Assembly: GCA_000163695.1 (NCBI GenBank)
Contig: GG774889.1
Location: 520,042-584,041, forward strand
From: Bacteroidetes oral taxon 274 str. F0058
Lineage (GTDB): Bacteria > Bacteroidota > Bacteroidia > Bacteroidales > Paludibacteraceae
DNA: 64,000 bases
Reading direction: 5' to 3'
Shown: positions 36,928 through 45,574 of the stretch, in pieces
Position numbering within the stretch: the stretch's first letter is position 1
How the letters are laid out: every line of letters starts with the position of its first letter
The notes under the pieces: model-generated
Databases searched by the model: none
What the model was told of the DNA's origin: nothing
What the model saw: only the letters and a program-made list of their open reading frames with translations
Position numbers and translations under genes: made by a program

Positions 36928-39234
36928 TTACAGACGTTCTTTTTCGCTGTTGCCCGCACCGGTGCCTTTGTATTTGCTTCTTGTCGTATTGAAGTTGTAG
37001 CTTACCGACAGGGAGATACTTCTGCTGTCCAAATCGTTGTCGACATAAAAGCGTGTATTGTCGATTTCCCGCAACGCTCTGTACCTGTCGGTACCGAATA
37101 TGTCGTCTCCTTTGAGAGTTACCCTCAACCTATTACCTAAGAATGTTTTGGACAGATATACGTTAGTCTTAAACGAACCGTACATATAATCTACTTCGGA
37201 GTGTCCGTCGGTATTGTAAGTCATATCTACTCCCAGATAGAGTGTTTTCCACAACGATATACCGTTCCTGAACTTTATGCTCCACACAGGTTTGTTGTAA
37301 TATCTTGTAGGCGAGCCGTACGCGAAAAAGTTTTTTGCGAAGCCGAGCTCCAGCGACGGTCTCCACCACGAGCCTACATGTAAGGAATACAGTAGAGCAA
37401 TCGACAGATTGTCGAACCTTTCGACATTTTCGGCTTGGGATATTAAGATTTTGTCCGAATACGGCTTCGACAAAAGCATTATAAAGTCTTTGTATATGTC
37501 GTAATTGGCATTAAGTATAAAGTTACGATATCGGAACGAATATGTTATGTTGTTGTCTATCGAAGGTCTCAACAGAGGGTTGCCCCGTTCGTACGAGTAA
37601 AGACTGCTGTATTCTGTGTTGTTACGCAACTGATAGTAACTCGGACGCGAAATATGCTGCGAATACCCGAGCGATGTTCGAATATTCCCGTCTGAATAAG
37701 ATAAGTTTATATTTGGCGACAGATTGTCGTATGTTTTGCTTTGCTCTTGTTGCAATTGGTTATTTACGAAATAGTCGAACCCTGCGTGTTCGTACCTCAT
37801 ACCCACGTCGACGGACAGTCGTCCAATTTTTTTGTAATAAGACACGAAAGCGGCTAATAGTCGTTGCCGTGCAGTATTGTTGCCTGATATTATGGCGTGA
37901 GCCTGTCCTTGATTTTGCACGTCAAAAAGTTGTTTGTTGCCGGTGAAGACCACTTCTACTCCGTACAGCAAATCGCTATTGGCTACGGGCGAGGTGAATA
38001 CTGCTTTCGAAGCGAACATATCGGATTGCCTATTGCCTTTGGTATATATGTTTTCCTGCTTGTTGGCTATTTTGTTGGAGGACGATAAATCGCTTTTTTC
38101 GCTACTGTGAATGAAGTTCATATCTACTTTCATCGTCAGCCACGGGGCAACCTTACCCTGATAATAAGCATTTACCGAGTGTGCTATTCGCTCGTTGTCT
38201 CTATCCTGAAGCATTGTTGCCGCGTCGGCAGCAGCCTGATTGGTGCGGAAAACCGAATTGTACTTCGATTGGTTCAGAGGCGTCAGCCCGCTCTCGTATC
38301 TGATGCCTGCCGAGTGGTCGGCGTCGAAAGCATAATTTGCCCCTACACAGAACTTGAACATTTGCCTGTTGGTGTGTTTGACGATATTTTCATCGACTTT
38401 GAATACACTGTTTTGGGTTATCGAATGTTCTCTCGTTATATTCTGCCGATTCTGTCTTTGGTAATAATATGCCGAGCCGAATATGTCTAACTTATCTATC
38501 CGATAGTTAAGATTGACCGCAACATTGCCCGACAGTTTCCGTGCCGCTATTATGCCTGCCATTGCGTTGCCGCTCCAGCCTTCTCCTGCGGGTCTCGATG
38601 TCTCTATGTTTATTACCGCTTTGGCCGAATAGCTGTATTCCGCACTCGGATTGGTGATGACCGTTATCTTTTTTATAGTATTCGAGTTTATTTTGTCAAG
38701 CTCCGACAGATTACGAACCTGTCTGCCGTTGAGATAGATGACGGGAGCACCTCTGCCCAAGACGCTGAGGCGTCTGTTGTCTCTGGATACAAAAGGCAGT
38801 TGCCCAAGCACATCGTTAGCCGTACCTATGTCTCGTAGAGTACTGTTCTGTATATCGACCGAAATACCTCTGTCGTCGGCTTTTATGACGGGACGCTCCG
38901 CCGTGGCGGTAACTCCCGACAGGTTTTGACTCTCAGGCAGCAAATAAATATCAAAAACACTACTGTAATCATCTATGGGGAGTATTTTAGTATTATATCC
39001 TATCGATGAGACCTGTAATAAATAGCTCCCTTCTTTTACGGTTGGCAGAGAGAAATATCCTTTTGTGTCCGTTACCGTCCCGTCTACGAACGACGAGTCT
39101 CTGGTATTCAAAAGTATTACGTTTGAAAAGGGTAGCGGAGCACCTTCTTGGTCGTAAACGTTTCCGGATATCTCTTGCCCCAAGGCAAGCAGAGTACAAC
39201 TACATACGACAAACAAAAAAAATATTCTGAGCAT
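36928..39234 (-). CDS. outer-membrane beta-barrel receptor-like protein (CarboxypepD_reg-like plus plug plus OMP_b-brl type)
   Basis: This 768-residue protein (ATG at 39234, downstream of the -7 element) has a signal peptide (ending LALGQE). A carboxypeptidase-regulatory-like domain at about 20-105 (ISGNVYDQEGAPLPFSNVIL) precedes a plug-like region (VSVDIQNSTLRDIGTANDVL, PVIYLNGRQVRNLSELDKI, IKKITVITNPSAEYSYSAKA) and a barrel. It ends with SKYKGTGAGNSEKERL, a tail shared with the paralogue at 53105. The type resembles TonB-dependent outer-membrane proteins lacking a clear TonB box. Substrate unknown. Confidence 0.88.
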   Translation of the reverse strand: MLRIFFLFVVCSCTLLALGQEISGNVYDQEGAPLPFSNVILLNTRDSSFVDGTVTDTKGYFSLPTVKEGSYLLQVSSIGYNTKILPIDDYSSVFDIYLLPESQNLSGVTATAERPVIKADDRGISVDIQNSTLRDIGTANDVLGQLPFVSRDNRRLSVLGRGAPVIYLNGRQVRNLSELDKINSNTIKKITVITNPSAEYSYSAKAVINIETSRPAGEGWSGNAMAGIIAARKLSGNVAVNLNYRIDKLDIFGSAYYYQRQNRQNITREHSITQNSVFKVDENIVKHTNRQMFKFCVGANYAFDADHSAGIRYESGLTPLNQSKYNSVFRTNQAAADAATMLQDRDNERIAHSVNAYYQGKVAPWLTMKVDMNFIHSSEKSDLSSSNKIANKQENIYTKGNRQSDMFASKAVFTSPVANSDLLYGVEVVFTGNKQLFDVQNQGQAHAIISGNNTARQRLLAAFVSYYKKIGRLSVDVGMRYEHAGFDYFVNNQLQQEQSKTYDNLSPNINLSYSDGNIRTSLGYSQHISRPSYYQLRNNTEYSSLYSYERGNPLLRPSIDNNITYSFRYRNFILNANYDIYKDFIMLLSKPYSDKILISQAENVERFDNLSIALLYSLHVGSWWRPSLELGFAKNFFAYGSPTRYYNKPVWSIKFRNGISLWKTLYLGVDMTYNTDGHSEVDYMYGSFKTNVYLSKTFLGNRLRVTLKGDDIFGTDRYRALREIDNTRFYVDNDLDSRSISLSVSYNFNTTRSKYKGTGAGNSEKERL

Positions 39235-39281
39235 AATGATTTTATTCCGATATTTACACATAAAATGTCGATTAACTTTTG

Positions 39282-39289
39282 CAAAGATA
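39282..39289 (-). promoter_or_regulatory. -7 element of the barrel-receptor gene
   Basis: CAAAGATA on the plus strand, TATCTTTG on the minus strand, 47 bases before the ATG. It decides the start at 39234 over an upstream in-frame ATG. Confidence 0.6.
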
Positions 39290-39361
39290 CAATCAATATC
39301 TCGAAATAAAATTACTCTATCGGTAAATTAAGATATTTTATATTCGGTTATAAAATAATAT

Positions 39362-39392
39362 TTTGTTGGTTGAAAAAAATATATTACCTTTG
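39362..39392 (+). promoter_or_regulatory. tRNA-Pro promoter
   Basis: TTTG at 39362-39365, TACCTTTG at 39385-39392, spacing 19; 31 bases before the tRNA. Confidence 0.75.
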
Positions 39393-39423
39393 CACCCGCA
39401 GTTCGATAGAATAGTAGTATAAA

Positions 39424-39498
39424 CGGGATGTAGCGCAGTCCGGTTAGCGCACCTGCTTTGGGAGCAGGGGGTCCCAAGTTCGAATCTTGGTATCCCGA
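39424..39498 (+). tRNA. tRNA-Pro (UGG)
   Basis: Acceptor CGGGATG pairs with TATCCCG (one G-U). The anticodon stem CCTGC/GCAGG holds loop TTTGGGA with anticodon TGG, and the T arm has TTCGAAT. CCA is not encoded. A terminator follows at once. Confidence 0.97.
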
Positions 39499-39504
39499 CA
39501 GTCG

Positions 39505-39533
39505 GTAGAGACAGAGAGGGTCTCTACTTTTTT
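39505..39533 (+). terminator. terminator of tRNA-Pro
   Basis: GTAGAGAC (39505-39512) pairs perfectly with GTCTCTAC (39520-39527), then six T. Confidence 0.9.
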
Positions 39534-39576
39534 GTTTTTTAGATATAAAAAATATTCTGATGTTACATTATTTTTG

Positions 39577-39584
39577 TACTTTTG
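39577..39584 (+). promoter_or_regulatory. -7 element of ribH
   Basis: TACTTTTG, 26 bases before the ATG. The spacer after the tRNA-Pro terminator is too short (77 bases) to hold an FMN riboswitch. Confidence 0.65.
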
Positions 39585-39610
39585 CACTCATATAAATTAA
39601 AAATCATTAT

Positions 39611-40096
39611 ATGGCTACAATACTGAAAAACTTGTCGGAATATGACTCTTCCATTCTACCATCCAGAGAGAGGTTGGCAAACCAAAAATACGCTATTGCC
39701 GTTGCCCAGTGGAACCCTGAGGTTACGCATCCTCTGTTGCGTGGAGCGGTAGATACACTGATCGAACACGGTGTGATAGAAGATAATATCGATATCAAGT
39801 ACGTGCCCGGTACATTCGAGCTGACTCACGCTTCGCGTATCTTGCAAGAAGAAGATAAGTATGCGGCGATAATAGCAATAGGTTGCGTCATACGCGGGGA
39901 TACTCCTCACTTCGATTATATCTGCCAAGGAGTAACCACAGGTCTTGCTATACTCAATGCCAACGGAATGGCTCCGATTGTTTTCTCTGTCCTCACGACC
40001 GAGACACTCGAGCAGGCTCTCGACAGAGCAGGCGGCAAACACGGCAATAAGGGCGTAGAAGGGGCTTTTACTGCTATCAAAATGGGCAACCTCTGA
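39611..40096 (+). CDS. ribH: 6,7-dimethyl-8-ribityllumazine synthase
   Basis: This 161-residue cytoplasmic enzyme condenses 5-amino-6-ribitylaminouracil with 3,4-dihydroxy-2-butanone 4-phosphate, the step before riboflavin synthase. Family signatures are present: VPGTFEL near residue 65, AIIAIGCVIRGDTPHFDYIC near residue 90, and VFSVLTTETLEQALDRAGGK with the conserved Gly-rich Lys region. The length is normal. No other rib gene is in the window. Confidence 0.97.
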   Translation: MATILKNLSEYDSSILPSRERLANQKYAIAVAQWNPEVTHPLLRGAVDTLIEHGVIEDNIDIKYVPGTFELTHASRILQEEDKYAAIIAIGCVIRGDTPHFDYICQGVTTGLAILNANGMAPIVFSVLTTETLEQALDRAGGKHGNKGVEGAFTAIKMGNL

Positions 40097-40130
40097 TTGT
40101 GGGCAGTAATCCCGTTTGCGGGAAAAATAT

Positions 40131-40138
40131 TAATTTTG
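40131..40138 (+). promoter_or_regulatory. -7 element of the glycosyltransferase-lpxD operon
   Basis: TAATTTTG, 64 bases before the ATG. The preceding CCCGTTTGCGGG hairpin has no T run, so it is not a clear terminator for ribH. Confidence 0.55.
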
Positions 40139-40202
40139 CAGTCGTATTAAGAATATATTTTTTTGACGGATTTTTTTGCAAAACAAAATAATAATCAAGT
40201 AG

Positions 40203-41153
40203 ATGCAAATATCGGTAATTGTCCCATTATACAACGAAGCAGAGAGTTTACCTAAGCTATTCGAGTGGATACGGAGAGTGATGAACGACAATGACTTCTC
40301 GTATGAGGTGATTTTCGTCGACGATGGGTCGACCGACGGCTCGTGGAGTGTCATCGAGAGCCTACGTGAGCTGTACGACAATGTATGCGGTATACGTTTC
40401 CGTAAAAACTACGGCAAATCTCCTGCCCTGTATTGCGGATTCGAACGTGCCAAGGGCGATGTGGTCGTTACTCTCGATGCCGACTTGCAAGACTCACCCG
40501 ACGAGATACCCGAAATGTACCGAATGGTGGTAGACGATGGGTACGATCTCGTGTCGGGCTGGAAAAAGAAGCGTTACGACAACGCCATTACCAAAAACAT
40601 ACCGTCGAAAATATACAATTCGTTTGCCCGCAAGGTAACGGGTATCAAACTGCACGATATGAACTGCGGACTGAAAGCCTATCGCAACGAGGTCGTGAAA
40701 AATATTGAGGTGTACGGCGAGATGCACAGGTATATCCCATATCTGGCTAAAAATGCGGGTTTCTCCAAAATTGGCGAGAAAGTAGTCGAGCACCGAAAAA
40801 GAGAGTTCGGTAAGTCTAAGTTCGGTATCGAACGTTTCGTTAACGGATATTTAGACCTCTTTTCGTTGTGGTTTCTCAATAGGTTCGGTAAAAAACCTAT
40901 GCACTTTTTCGGTTTTTGGGGTACCGTTATGTTTGTAGTCGGTTTCATTGCTATCTGTATCGTTGGAGCAATAAAACTGCATCATCTGCACTACGGCACG
41001 CCGGCACCGTTGGTTACCTCTTCGCCGTGGTTTTACATATCGCTGACAATGATGATACTGGGCACGCAGATGTTCCTTGTCGGATTTTTGGGCGAGATAG
41101 TGGCACGTAGCTCCAACGAGCGCAACTATTACAATATCAAGGAAGAATTTTGA
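40203..41153 (+). CDS. family 2 glycosyltransferase with two C-terminal membrane helices (GtrB/DPM1-like)
   Basis: This 316-residue protein has a GT-A domain: VIVPLYNEAESLPKLF at the start, FVDDGSTDGSW near residue 40, and LDADLQD near residue 90 (metal-binding DxD), plus the SGWKKKRYD and LKAYRNEV segments typical of polyprenyl-phosphate glycosyltransferases. Two hydrophobic helices (about 232-258 and 270-297) anchor it in the inner membrane. It probably moves a sugar onto undecaprenyl phosphate for envelope glycan work. It leads an operon with lpxD (25-base gap) and a GNAT protein, so a role in LPS or envelope modification fits. Confidence 0.92.
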   Translation: MQISVIVPLYNEAESLPKLFEWIRRVMNDNDFSYEVIFVDDGSTDGSWSVIESLRELYDNVCGIRFRKNYGKSPALYCGFERAKGDVVVTLDADLQDSPDEIPEMYRMVVDDGYDLVSGWKKKRYDNAITKNIPSKIYNSFARKVTGIKLHDMNCGLKAYRNEVVKNIEVYGEMHRYIPYLAKNAGFSKIGEKVVEHRKREFGKSKFGIERFVNGYLDLFSLWFLNRFGKKPMHFFGFWGTVMFVVGFIAICIVGAIKLHHLHYGTPAPLVTSSPWFYISLTMMILGTQMFLVGFLGEIVARSSNERNYYNIKEEF

Positions 41154-41178
41154 ATAATTTATCTATTATATAATAACA

Positions 41179-42219
41179 ATGGAGTTTTCAGCACAGCAGA
41201 TAGCCGATTTCCTCAATGGGGAAGTAATTGGCGATAAGGATATCAAAGTAAACAACTTCTCTAAAATAGAGGAGGGCAAACCACACACTATCACATTTCT
41301 TGCCAATCCTAAATATACACACTATATTTATGAGACTGAGGCGGATATAGTATTGGTGAGTAAAGTTTTTGTGCCCGACAGAGAGGTTAAAGCTACGATT
41401 ATAAAGGTAGACGATGCTTATCAGGCTATCAGTCGGCTGCTTACTCTGGCTCAGAATGCAAAACCCTCAAAAATGGGTATCTCTCCCAAAGCTGATATTG
41501 CGGAATCTGCCGTTGTGGGACAAGATGTATTCGTGGGAGCTTTTTCCTCTATCGGCGAGCACTGCAAGATAGGCAACAACGTAAAAATATATCAAAACGT
41601 ACAAATAGCCGATTATGTGGTTATTGGGGACAATACCGTAATCTTTCCGAATGTGTCTGTTTATGACCATTGTGTCATAGGTGCCGATAACATCATTCAC
41701 GCCGGAGCAGTCATAGGAGCCGACGGCTTCGGTTTCGCTCCCGACCAACAGGGACATTACGACAAGATACCGCAGATAGGTAATGTTGTTGTAGGTGATA
41801 ATGTAGAGATTGGGGCAAATACCACTATCGACAGAGCTACAATGGGTTCTACCGTCGTAGGCAACGGAGTCAAGATAGACAACCTCGTGCAGATAGCCCA
41901 TAATGTGGAGATAGGCGACCACACAGCTATTGCTGCCCAGAGCGGTATAGCAGGTTCTACCAAGGTGGGTAAAAAATGTGTATTCGGAGGGCAAGTAGGT
42001 ATCACAGGGCATATCAGTATTGCCGACGGCACAATATTGGGTGCCAAAACAGGTGTTTCAGGTAATATCAAAGAGCCAAACAGGGTGTGGATAGGTGCTC
42101 CTGCTATGCCGCTCAATACATTCAGACGCTCGTCGGTGATAATAAGACAATTGCCTGAACTCATACAAAGGCTATACGACACCGAACGCAAGCTGAATGA
42201 GATAAAAGGCGGGAAGTAA
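41179..42219 (+). CDS. lpxD: UDP-3-O-(3-hydroxyacyl)glucosamine N-acyltransferase
   Basis: This 346-residue enzyme adds the N-linked hydroxyacyl chain in the third step of lipid A synthesis. It has the N-terminal uridine-binding domain (EFSAQQIADFLNGEVIGD; ISFLANPKY-type segment ITFLANPKYTHYIYET), then the left-handed beta-helix of hexapeptide repeats (IGEHCKIGNNVKIY, VIFPNVSVYDHCVIG) and the catalytic His241 in QIAHNVEIGDHTAIAAQSG. The helix extension at the C-terminus (RRLPELIQRLYDTE-like) is present. It is the second gene of the operon; lpxA and lpxC are not nearby. Confidence 0.97.
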   Translation: MEFSAQQIADFLNGEVIGDKDIKVNNFSKIEEGKPHTITFLANPKYTHYIYETEADIVLVSKVFVPDREVKATIIKVDDAYQAISRLLTLAQNAKPSKMGISPKADIAESAVVGQDVFVGAFSSIGEHCKIGNNVKIYQNVQIADYVVIGDNTVIFPNVSVYDHCVIGADNIIHAGAVIGADGFGFAPDQQGHYDKIPQIGNVVVGDNVEIGANTTIDRATMGSTVVGNGVKIDNLVQIAHNVEIGDHTAIAAQSGIAGSTKVGKKCVFGGQVGITGHISIADGTILGAKTGVSGNIKEPNRVWIGAPAMPLNTFRRSSVIIRQLPELIQRLYDTERKLNEIKGGK

Positions 42220-42243
42220 AAGCAATCCTCTTCGGTCATTTAT

Positions 42244-43131
42244 ATGAAAATCAAATATCTCTGCCATTCGAAAATAGATTTTGAGCGGTGGGATAGGTGT
42301 GTTGCCGATGCTTCCAACTCTTTGATATATGCCGAGAGCTGGTATCTGGATATAGTCTGTCGTCGGTGGGGAGGCTTGGTAGGTGATGATTACGAGGCTG
42401 TTATGCCTCTGCCGATAGCAAGACGTTATGGTATACCTTACTTTGTACAGCCTCCGCTTTGCCAGCAGCTCGGAGTATTCGCTGCCGACACTGAGTCGGA
42501 TAATATTGTGGATAGTTTCGTTAAGAAAATTCCTCTGCTGCCTTATCGACTGAAACTCAATTATGCCAACAAGGTCTGTAAGCAGACATCTCTGCCGAAC
42601 TATACGCTTGACTTGCGACAAAATTATTCGGATATCTGTAAGCGGTTCAGTAGTAATACGATACGAAATATCGCCAAAGCCCGAAGTGTCGGTATAGAAA
42701 TAGAGCAATACGGGAAAAATATTAATTCACAGATAGACCAATCGATTGTAGTCGAGACATTTTTGAAGTTTTATTACGAGTCGGTATTGTCGTATTGCCC
42801 TCCCGACAGAGATGTCGTTAAGTTATTGATTACAGAAGGGTTTGTACGAGGGGCGGTAGACCTCTATTTTGCACGTAGCTCGGCAAGAGTCATAGCTGCC
42901 TTGGCGGTGCTTAAGTCGCGGCAGAGGCTTATATATCTTCTCCCCGTATCCGATGCCGAAGGTAGAAGACTCTCTGCTATGTTCGTCCTTGTAGACGAGA
43001 TAATCAAACGAAATCAGAACCGACCTGTCGTTCTTGACTTCGAAGGCTCATCGATAGATGGAGTTGCCCGATTTTATGCAGGTTTTGGAGCAAAAATAGA
43101 ATCCTATCCTCTGATAAGCAGGTTTTTGTAG
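42244..43131 (+). CDS. GNAT/FemAB-like acyltransferase
   Basis: This 295-residue protein resembles the FemAB-like group of GNAT proteins: N-terminal W-containing helix (SLIYAESWYLDIV), PLPIARRYGIPYFVQPPLCQ near residues 58-78, an internal NTIRNIAKARSVGIEIE segment near 137, and a C-terminal FEGSSIDGVARFYAGFGA motif typical of these enzymes. They move acyl or aminoacyl groups onto cell-wall or envelope substrates; the substrate here is unknown. It is 24 bases after lpxD and probably the last gene of the operon. Confidence 0.82.
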   Translation: MKIKYLCHSKIDFERWDRCVADASNSLIYAESWYLDIVCRRWGGLVGDDYEAVMPLPIARRYGIPYFVQPPLCQQLGVFAADTESDNIVDSFVKKIPLLPYRLKLNYANKVCKQTSLPNYTLDLRQNYSDICKRFSSNTIRNIAKARSVGIEIEQYGKNINSQIDQSIVVETFLKFYYESVLSYCPPDRDVVKLLITEGFVRGAVDLYFARSSARVIAALAVLKSRQRLIYLLPVSDAEGRRLSAMFVLVDEIIKRNQNRPVVLDFEGSSIDGVARFYAGFGAKIESYPLISRFL

Positions 43132-43258
43132 AGGTTCTTGTTGTTTTGTTTTTTTTCTGGGAAGGTTATAAGCTATGCTTGATAAGGTATAAATAGTTAT
43201 TATATAATGCAATAAGAATGGCACATAAAATAAATTACCAACAAAATGCTTTTTTGTG

Positions 43259-43288
43259 TTGTTCTGTGCGAAAAAAATATTACCTTTG
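43259..43288 (+). promoter_or_regulatory. tRNA-Met promoter
   Basis: TTG at 43259-43261, TACCTTTG at 43281-43288, spacing 19. Confidence 0.7.
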
Positions 43289-43318
43289 CACCCGTAAATT
43301 TGTTACTAAGTTTATTTA

Positions 43319-43393
43319 GGTCCCATAGCTCAGTTGGTTAGTAGCACCTGACTCATAATCAGGGGGTCCTTGGTTCAAGCCCAAGTGGGACCA
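43319..43393 (+). tRNA. tRNA-Met (CAU), elongator type
   Basis: Acceptor GGTCCCA pairs with TGGGACC. The anticodon stem CCTGA/TCAGG holds loop CTCATAA (anticodon CAT), and the T arm CTTGG/CCAAG is intact. The body is of elongator-Met type, not initiator. In the D arm, GGTTAGTAGCACC has one extra base compared with the usual GGTTAGAGCACC, leaving a mismatch at the base of the D stem. Confidence 0.92.
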
Positions 43394-43400
43394 CACCGGA

Positions 43401-43440
43401 AAAGACCGCTTACTGTACACAAAGGTAAGAGGTCTTTTTT
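43401..43440 (+). terminator. terminator of tRNA-Met
   Basis: AAGACC (43402-43407) pairs with GGTCTT (43431-43436) and CTTAC (43409-43413) with GTAAG (43425-43429), one mismatch between them, then a T run. Confidence 0.88.
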
Positions 43441-43609
43441 CGTTTATTGTACATCGTAATATTATAACTAAATATGATAGTAACAGCCTGTAATTGATGT
43501 GGTTATATGTTTTGCCTGTCACTTTGGTTTTATAGCGATGTGGATATGAGAAGAAAATATCTTAAAAAAATCACCACAATTTCCCTCGAAAAAATAGAAA
43601 GTGCTTGTG

Positions 43610-43639
43610 TTTGTAATCCAATAAATTTTATTATCTTTG
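43610..43639 (+). promoter_or_regulatory. rpsB promoter
   Basis: TTTG at 43610-43613 and TATCTTTG at 43632-43639, spacing 18. The transcript has a leader of about 115 bases before rpsB. Confidence 0.72.
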
Positions 43640-43692
43640 CACTTCGAATTTAATAGATAATGTTTAGTATCTAAATCATTGAGATTCATTGC

Positions 43693-43724
43693 GTAGTGCG
43701 GTGGCTACTCAGTGGTTGGCACTG
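43693..43724 (+). promoter_or_regulatory. paired hairpins in the rpsB leader
   Basis: GTAG (43693-43696) pairs with CTAC (43705-43708), and CAGTG (43710-43714) with CACTG (43720-43724), back to back, about 40 bases before the rpsB start. This may be an S2-binding autoregulatory leader, as known for rpsB in other bacteria, but the fold is only seen by eye. Confidence 0.4.
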
Positions 43725-43761
43725 CTAAAAAGAATGTAAACATAAAAATTTTTTAAAGAAA

Positions 43762-44577
43762 ATGCGTCAAACAAACTTCGAAGAGTTATTGGAAGCAGGT
43801 GCTCATTTCGGGCACATGAAAAGAAAGTGGAATCCGGCTATGGCTCCTTACATCTTTATGGAGCGTAATGGCATACATATTATGGATTTGCACAAAACCG
43901 TTGCCAAGATAGAAGAGGCAGCCAAGGCAATACGTCAGATAGCTATGTCTGACAAGAAAATATTATTCGTAGCAACCAAAAAGCAGGCAAAGCAGATAGT
44001 TGCCGACAGAGCTGCCGAAGCCGGTATGCCGTATATCACAGAGCGTTGGGCGGGCGGTATGCTTACCAACTTCCAGACGATACGCAAAGCCGTAAAAAAG
44101 ATGGATGCTATCGACAAAATGTCTACCGACGGCACTTTGGATACGATGTCGAAACGCGAAAGACTTCAAATCAGCCGTCAACGCGAGAAGCTCGAGCTTA
44201 ACCTCGGTTCCATATCGGATATGACCAGAATACCTGCTGCTATATTCGTTGTCGATGTAATGAAAGAACACATTGCCGTCTCCGAAGCCAACAAGCTCGG
44301 TATACCTGTGTTTGGTATCGTAGACACCAACTCCGACCCTACCAACATCGACTTCGTAATACCTTGCAACGACGATGCTACCAAAGCAATAGACATAATA
44401 CTGTCTGTAATGGTAGATGCTATCAAAGAGGGACGTCAAGAGATGAAGATGAACAAAGCAGAAGAGGATACGCCCGCTACTATCGAAGTAAAAGGCGAGA
44501 GACGTGCCAGAGCAAGACGTACGCGTCGCGAGACCGAAGGCAGCAACGAAGTAAAAAGTGAAGGTAACGAAGAGTAA
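43762..44577 (+). CDS. rpsB: 30S ribosomal protein S2
   Basis: This 271-residue protein carries the S2 signatures: TNFEELLEAGAHFGHMKRKW at the start, WNPAMAPYIFMERNGIHIMD, ERWAGGMLTNFQTI near 95, and IPVFGIVDTNSDPTNIDF near 180. The last about 40 residues form a Lys/Arg/Glu-rich extension. S2 binds the small subunit and brings in S1. It is followed by tsf after a terminator-like hairpin. In many Bacteroidetes rplM and rpsI come directly before rpsB; here a tRNA-Met unit does. Confidence 0.98.
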   Translation: MRQTNFEELLEAGAHFGHMKRKWNPAMAPYIFMERNGIHIMDLHKTVAKIEEAAKAIRQIAMSDKKILFVATKKQAKQIVADRAAEAGMPYITERWAGGMLTNFQTIRKAVKKMDAIDKMSTDGTLDTMSKRERLQISRQREKLELNLGSISDMTRIPAAIFVVDVMKEHIAVSEANKLGIPVFGIVDTNSDPTNIDFVIPCNDDATKAIDIILSVMVDAIKEGRQEMKMNKAEEDTPATIEVKGERRARARRTRRETEGSNEVKSEGNEE

Positions 44578-44603
44578 ATTTTGAATATTATCGAAAAAAT
44601 AAG

Positions 44604-44646
44604 ACGTTGCCCTCACATCCAAACAGTGTGAACGGTAACGTTTTTT
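44604..44646 (+). terminator. terminator or attenuator between rpsB and tsf
   Basis: ACGTTGCC (44604-44611) pairs with GGTAACGT (44634-44641, one G-U) and TCACA (44613-44617) with TGTGA (44627-44631), followed by six T. A strong intrinsic terminator inside the rpsB-tsf unit would lower tsf transcription relative to rpsB. Confidence 0.82.
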
Positions 44647-44696
44647 GTTGTAAAAAAAGCAAATACAAACAATTTAAAAATATAGGAATAAATATT

Positions 44697-45515
44697 ATGG
44701 CAGTAACAATGGCGGACATACAGAAACTCCGCACAATGACAGGCGCCGGTATGATGGACTGTAAGAACGCTCTTACGGAGGCAAACGGCGATATGGAAAA
44801 AGCAATAGAACTCATACGCAAACGCGGACAGGCTATCGCCGCTAAGCGTAGCGACAGAGAAGCGTCGGAAGGTTGTGTTCTGGCAGGTATCAAAGGCGAT
44901 TTTGCTGCAATAGTGGCAGTGAAATGCGAGACGGACTTCGTGGCAAAAAATGCCGATTTCGTTGGTCTGACACAAAAGATACTCGACGCAGCTCTCGATA
45001 AACAACCCTCTACATTGGACGAACTTCTTGCTATCAGTATCGATGGACGTACTGTAAACGAATTGATTACCGAACGTTCGGGTGTTACGGGCGAAAAGAT
45101 GGAGCTCGGATACTATGAGTTTGTAAAAGGAGCTTATGTGGTAGAATATAACCATACGGGAAATAAGTTGTCTACTATCGTGGCTTTCGAGAAAGCCGGC
45201 GTCGACCGCCAAGTGGCTCGCGATATAGCTATGCAGGTAGCCTCTATGAACCCGATTGCTCTTACCAAAGAGGGTATCCCCGAAAAAATCGTTAACCAAG
45301 AGCTCGAAATCGGTCGCGACAAAGCACGTCAAGAAGGTAAACCCGAGAATATTATCGAAAATATTGCACAGGGTCGTTTGGCTAAATTCTTCAAAGAAGC
45401 TACACTCCTCTCGCAAGAGTTTATCAAAGACAGCAAACAGTCTGTAGAACAGTATGCGAAAGCAAACAACGCTATGCCGACAGACTTCAAACGAGTTACT
45501 CTCAATGAGGAGTAA
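44697..45515 (+). CDS. tsf: translation elongation factor Ts
   Basis: The 272-residue protein (ATG at 44697, with AGGAA upstream) is the nucleotide-exchange factor of EF-Tu. It shows MADIQKLRTMTGAGMMDCKN with the conserved TGAGMMDCK motif, the UBA-like N-terminal domain, IAAKRSDREASEGCVLAGI, and AIVAVKCETDFVAKNADF, all of the EF-Ts core. The upstream in-frame ATG at 44607 lies in the terminator hairpin and is not used. It is followed by a terminator. Confidence 0.98.
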   Translation: MAVTMADIQKLRTMTGAGMMDCKNALTEANGDMEKAIELIRKRGQAIAAKRSDREASEGCVLAGIKGDFAAIVAVKCETDFVAKNADFVGLTQKILDAALDKQPSTLDELLAISIDGRTVNELITERSGVTGEKMELGYYEFVKGAYVVEYNHTGNKLSTIVAFEKAGVDRQVARDIAMQVASMNPIALTKEGIPEKIVNQELEIGRDKARQEGKPENIIENIAQGRLAKFFKEATLLSQEFIKDSKQSVEQYAKANNAMPTDFKRVTLNEE

Positions 45516-45537
45516 ACGTGTTTGCTTACAATAATTT

Positions 45538-45574
45538 AATCTGCTCATAGGTAATACTTTGAGCAGATTTTTTT
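45538..45574 (+). terminator. tsf terminator
   Basis: AATCTGCTCA (45538-45547) pairs perfectly with TGAGCAGATT (45560-45569), then a T run to 45574. From there to the tRNA-Arg promoter I see nothing. Confidence 0.9.

Noticed and set aside
43316..43522. Reading frame of 68 residues on the minus strand
   Set aside because: It covers tRNA-Met and its terminator; a non-coding shadow.
44607..44696. Upstream start of tsf
   Set aside because: This stretch is the terminator hairpin; the protein from 44697 begins with the normal EF-Ts N-terminus and has an AGGAA ribosome binding site.
44613..45548. Reading frame of 311 residues on the minus strand
   Set aside because: Antisense to tsf and its leader hairpin; Cys/Phe/His-rich shadow.
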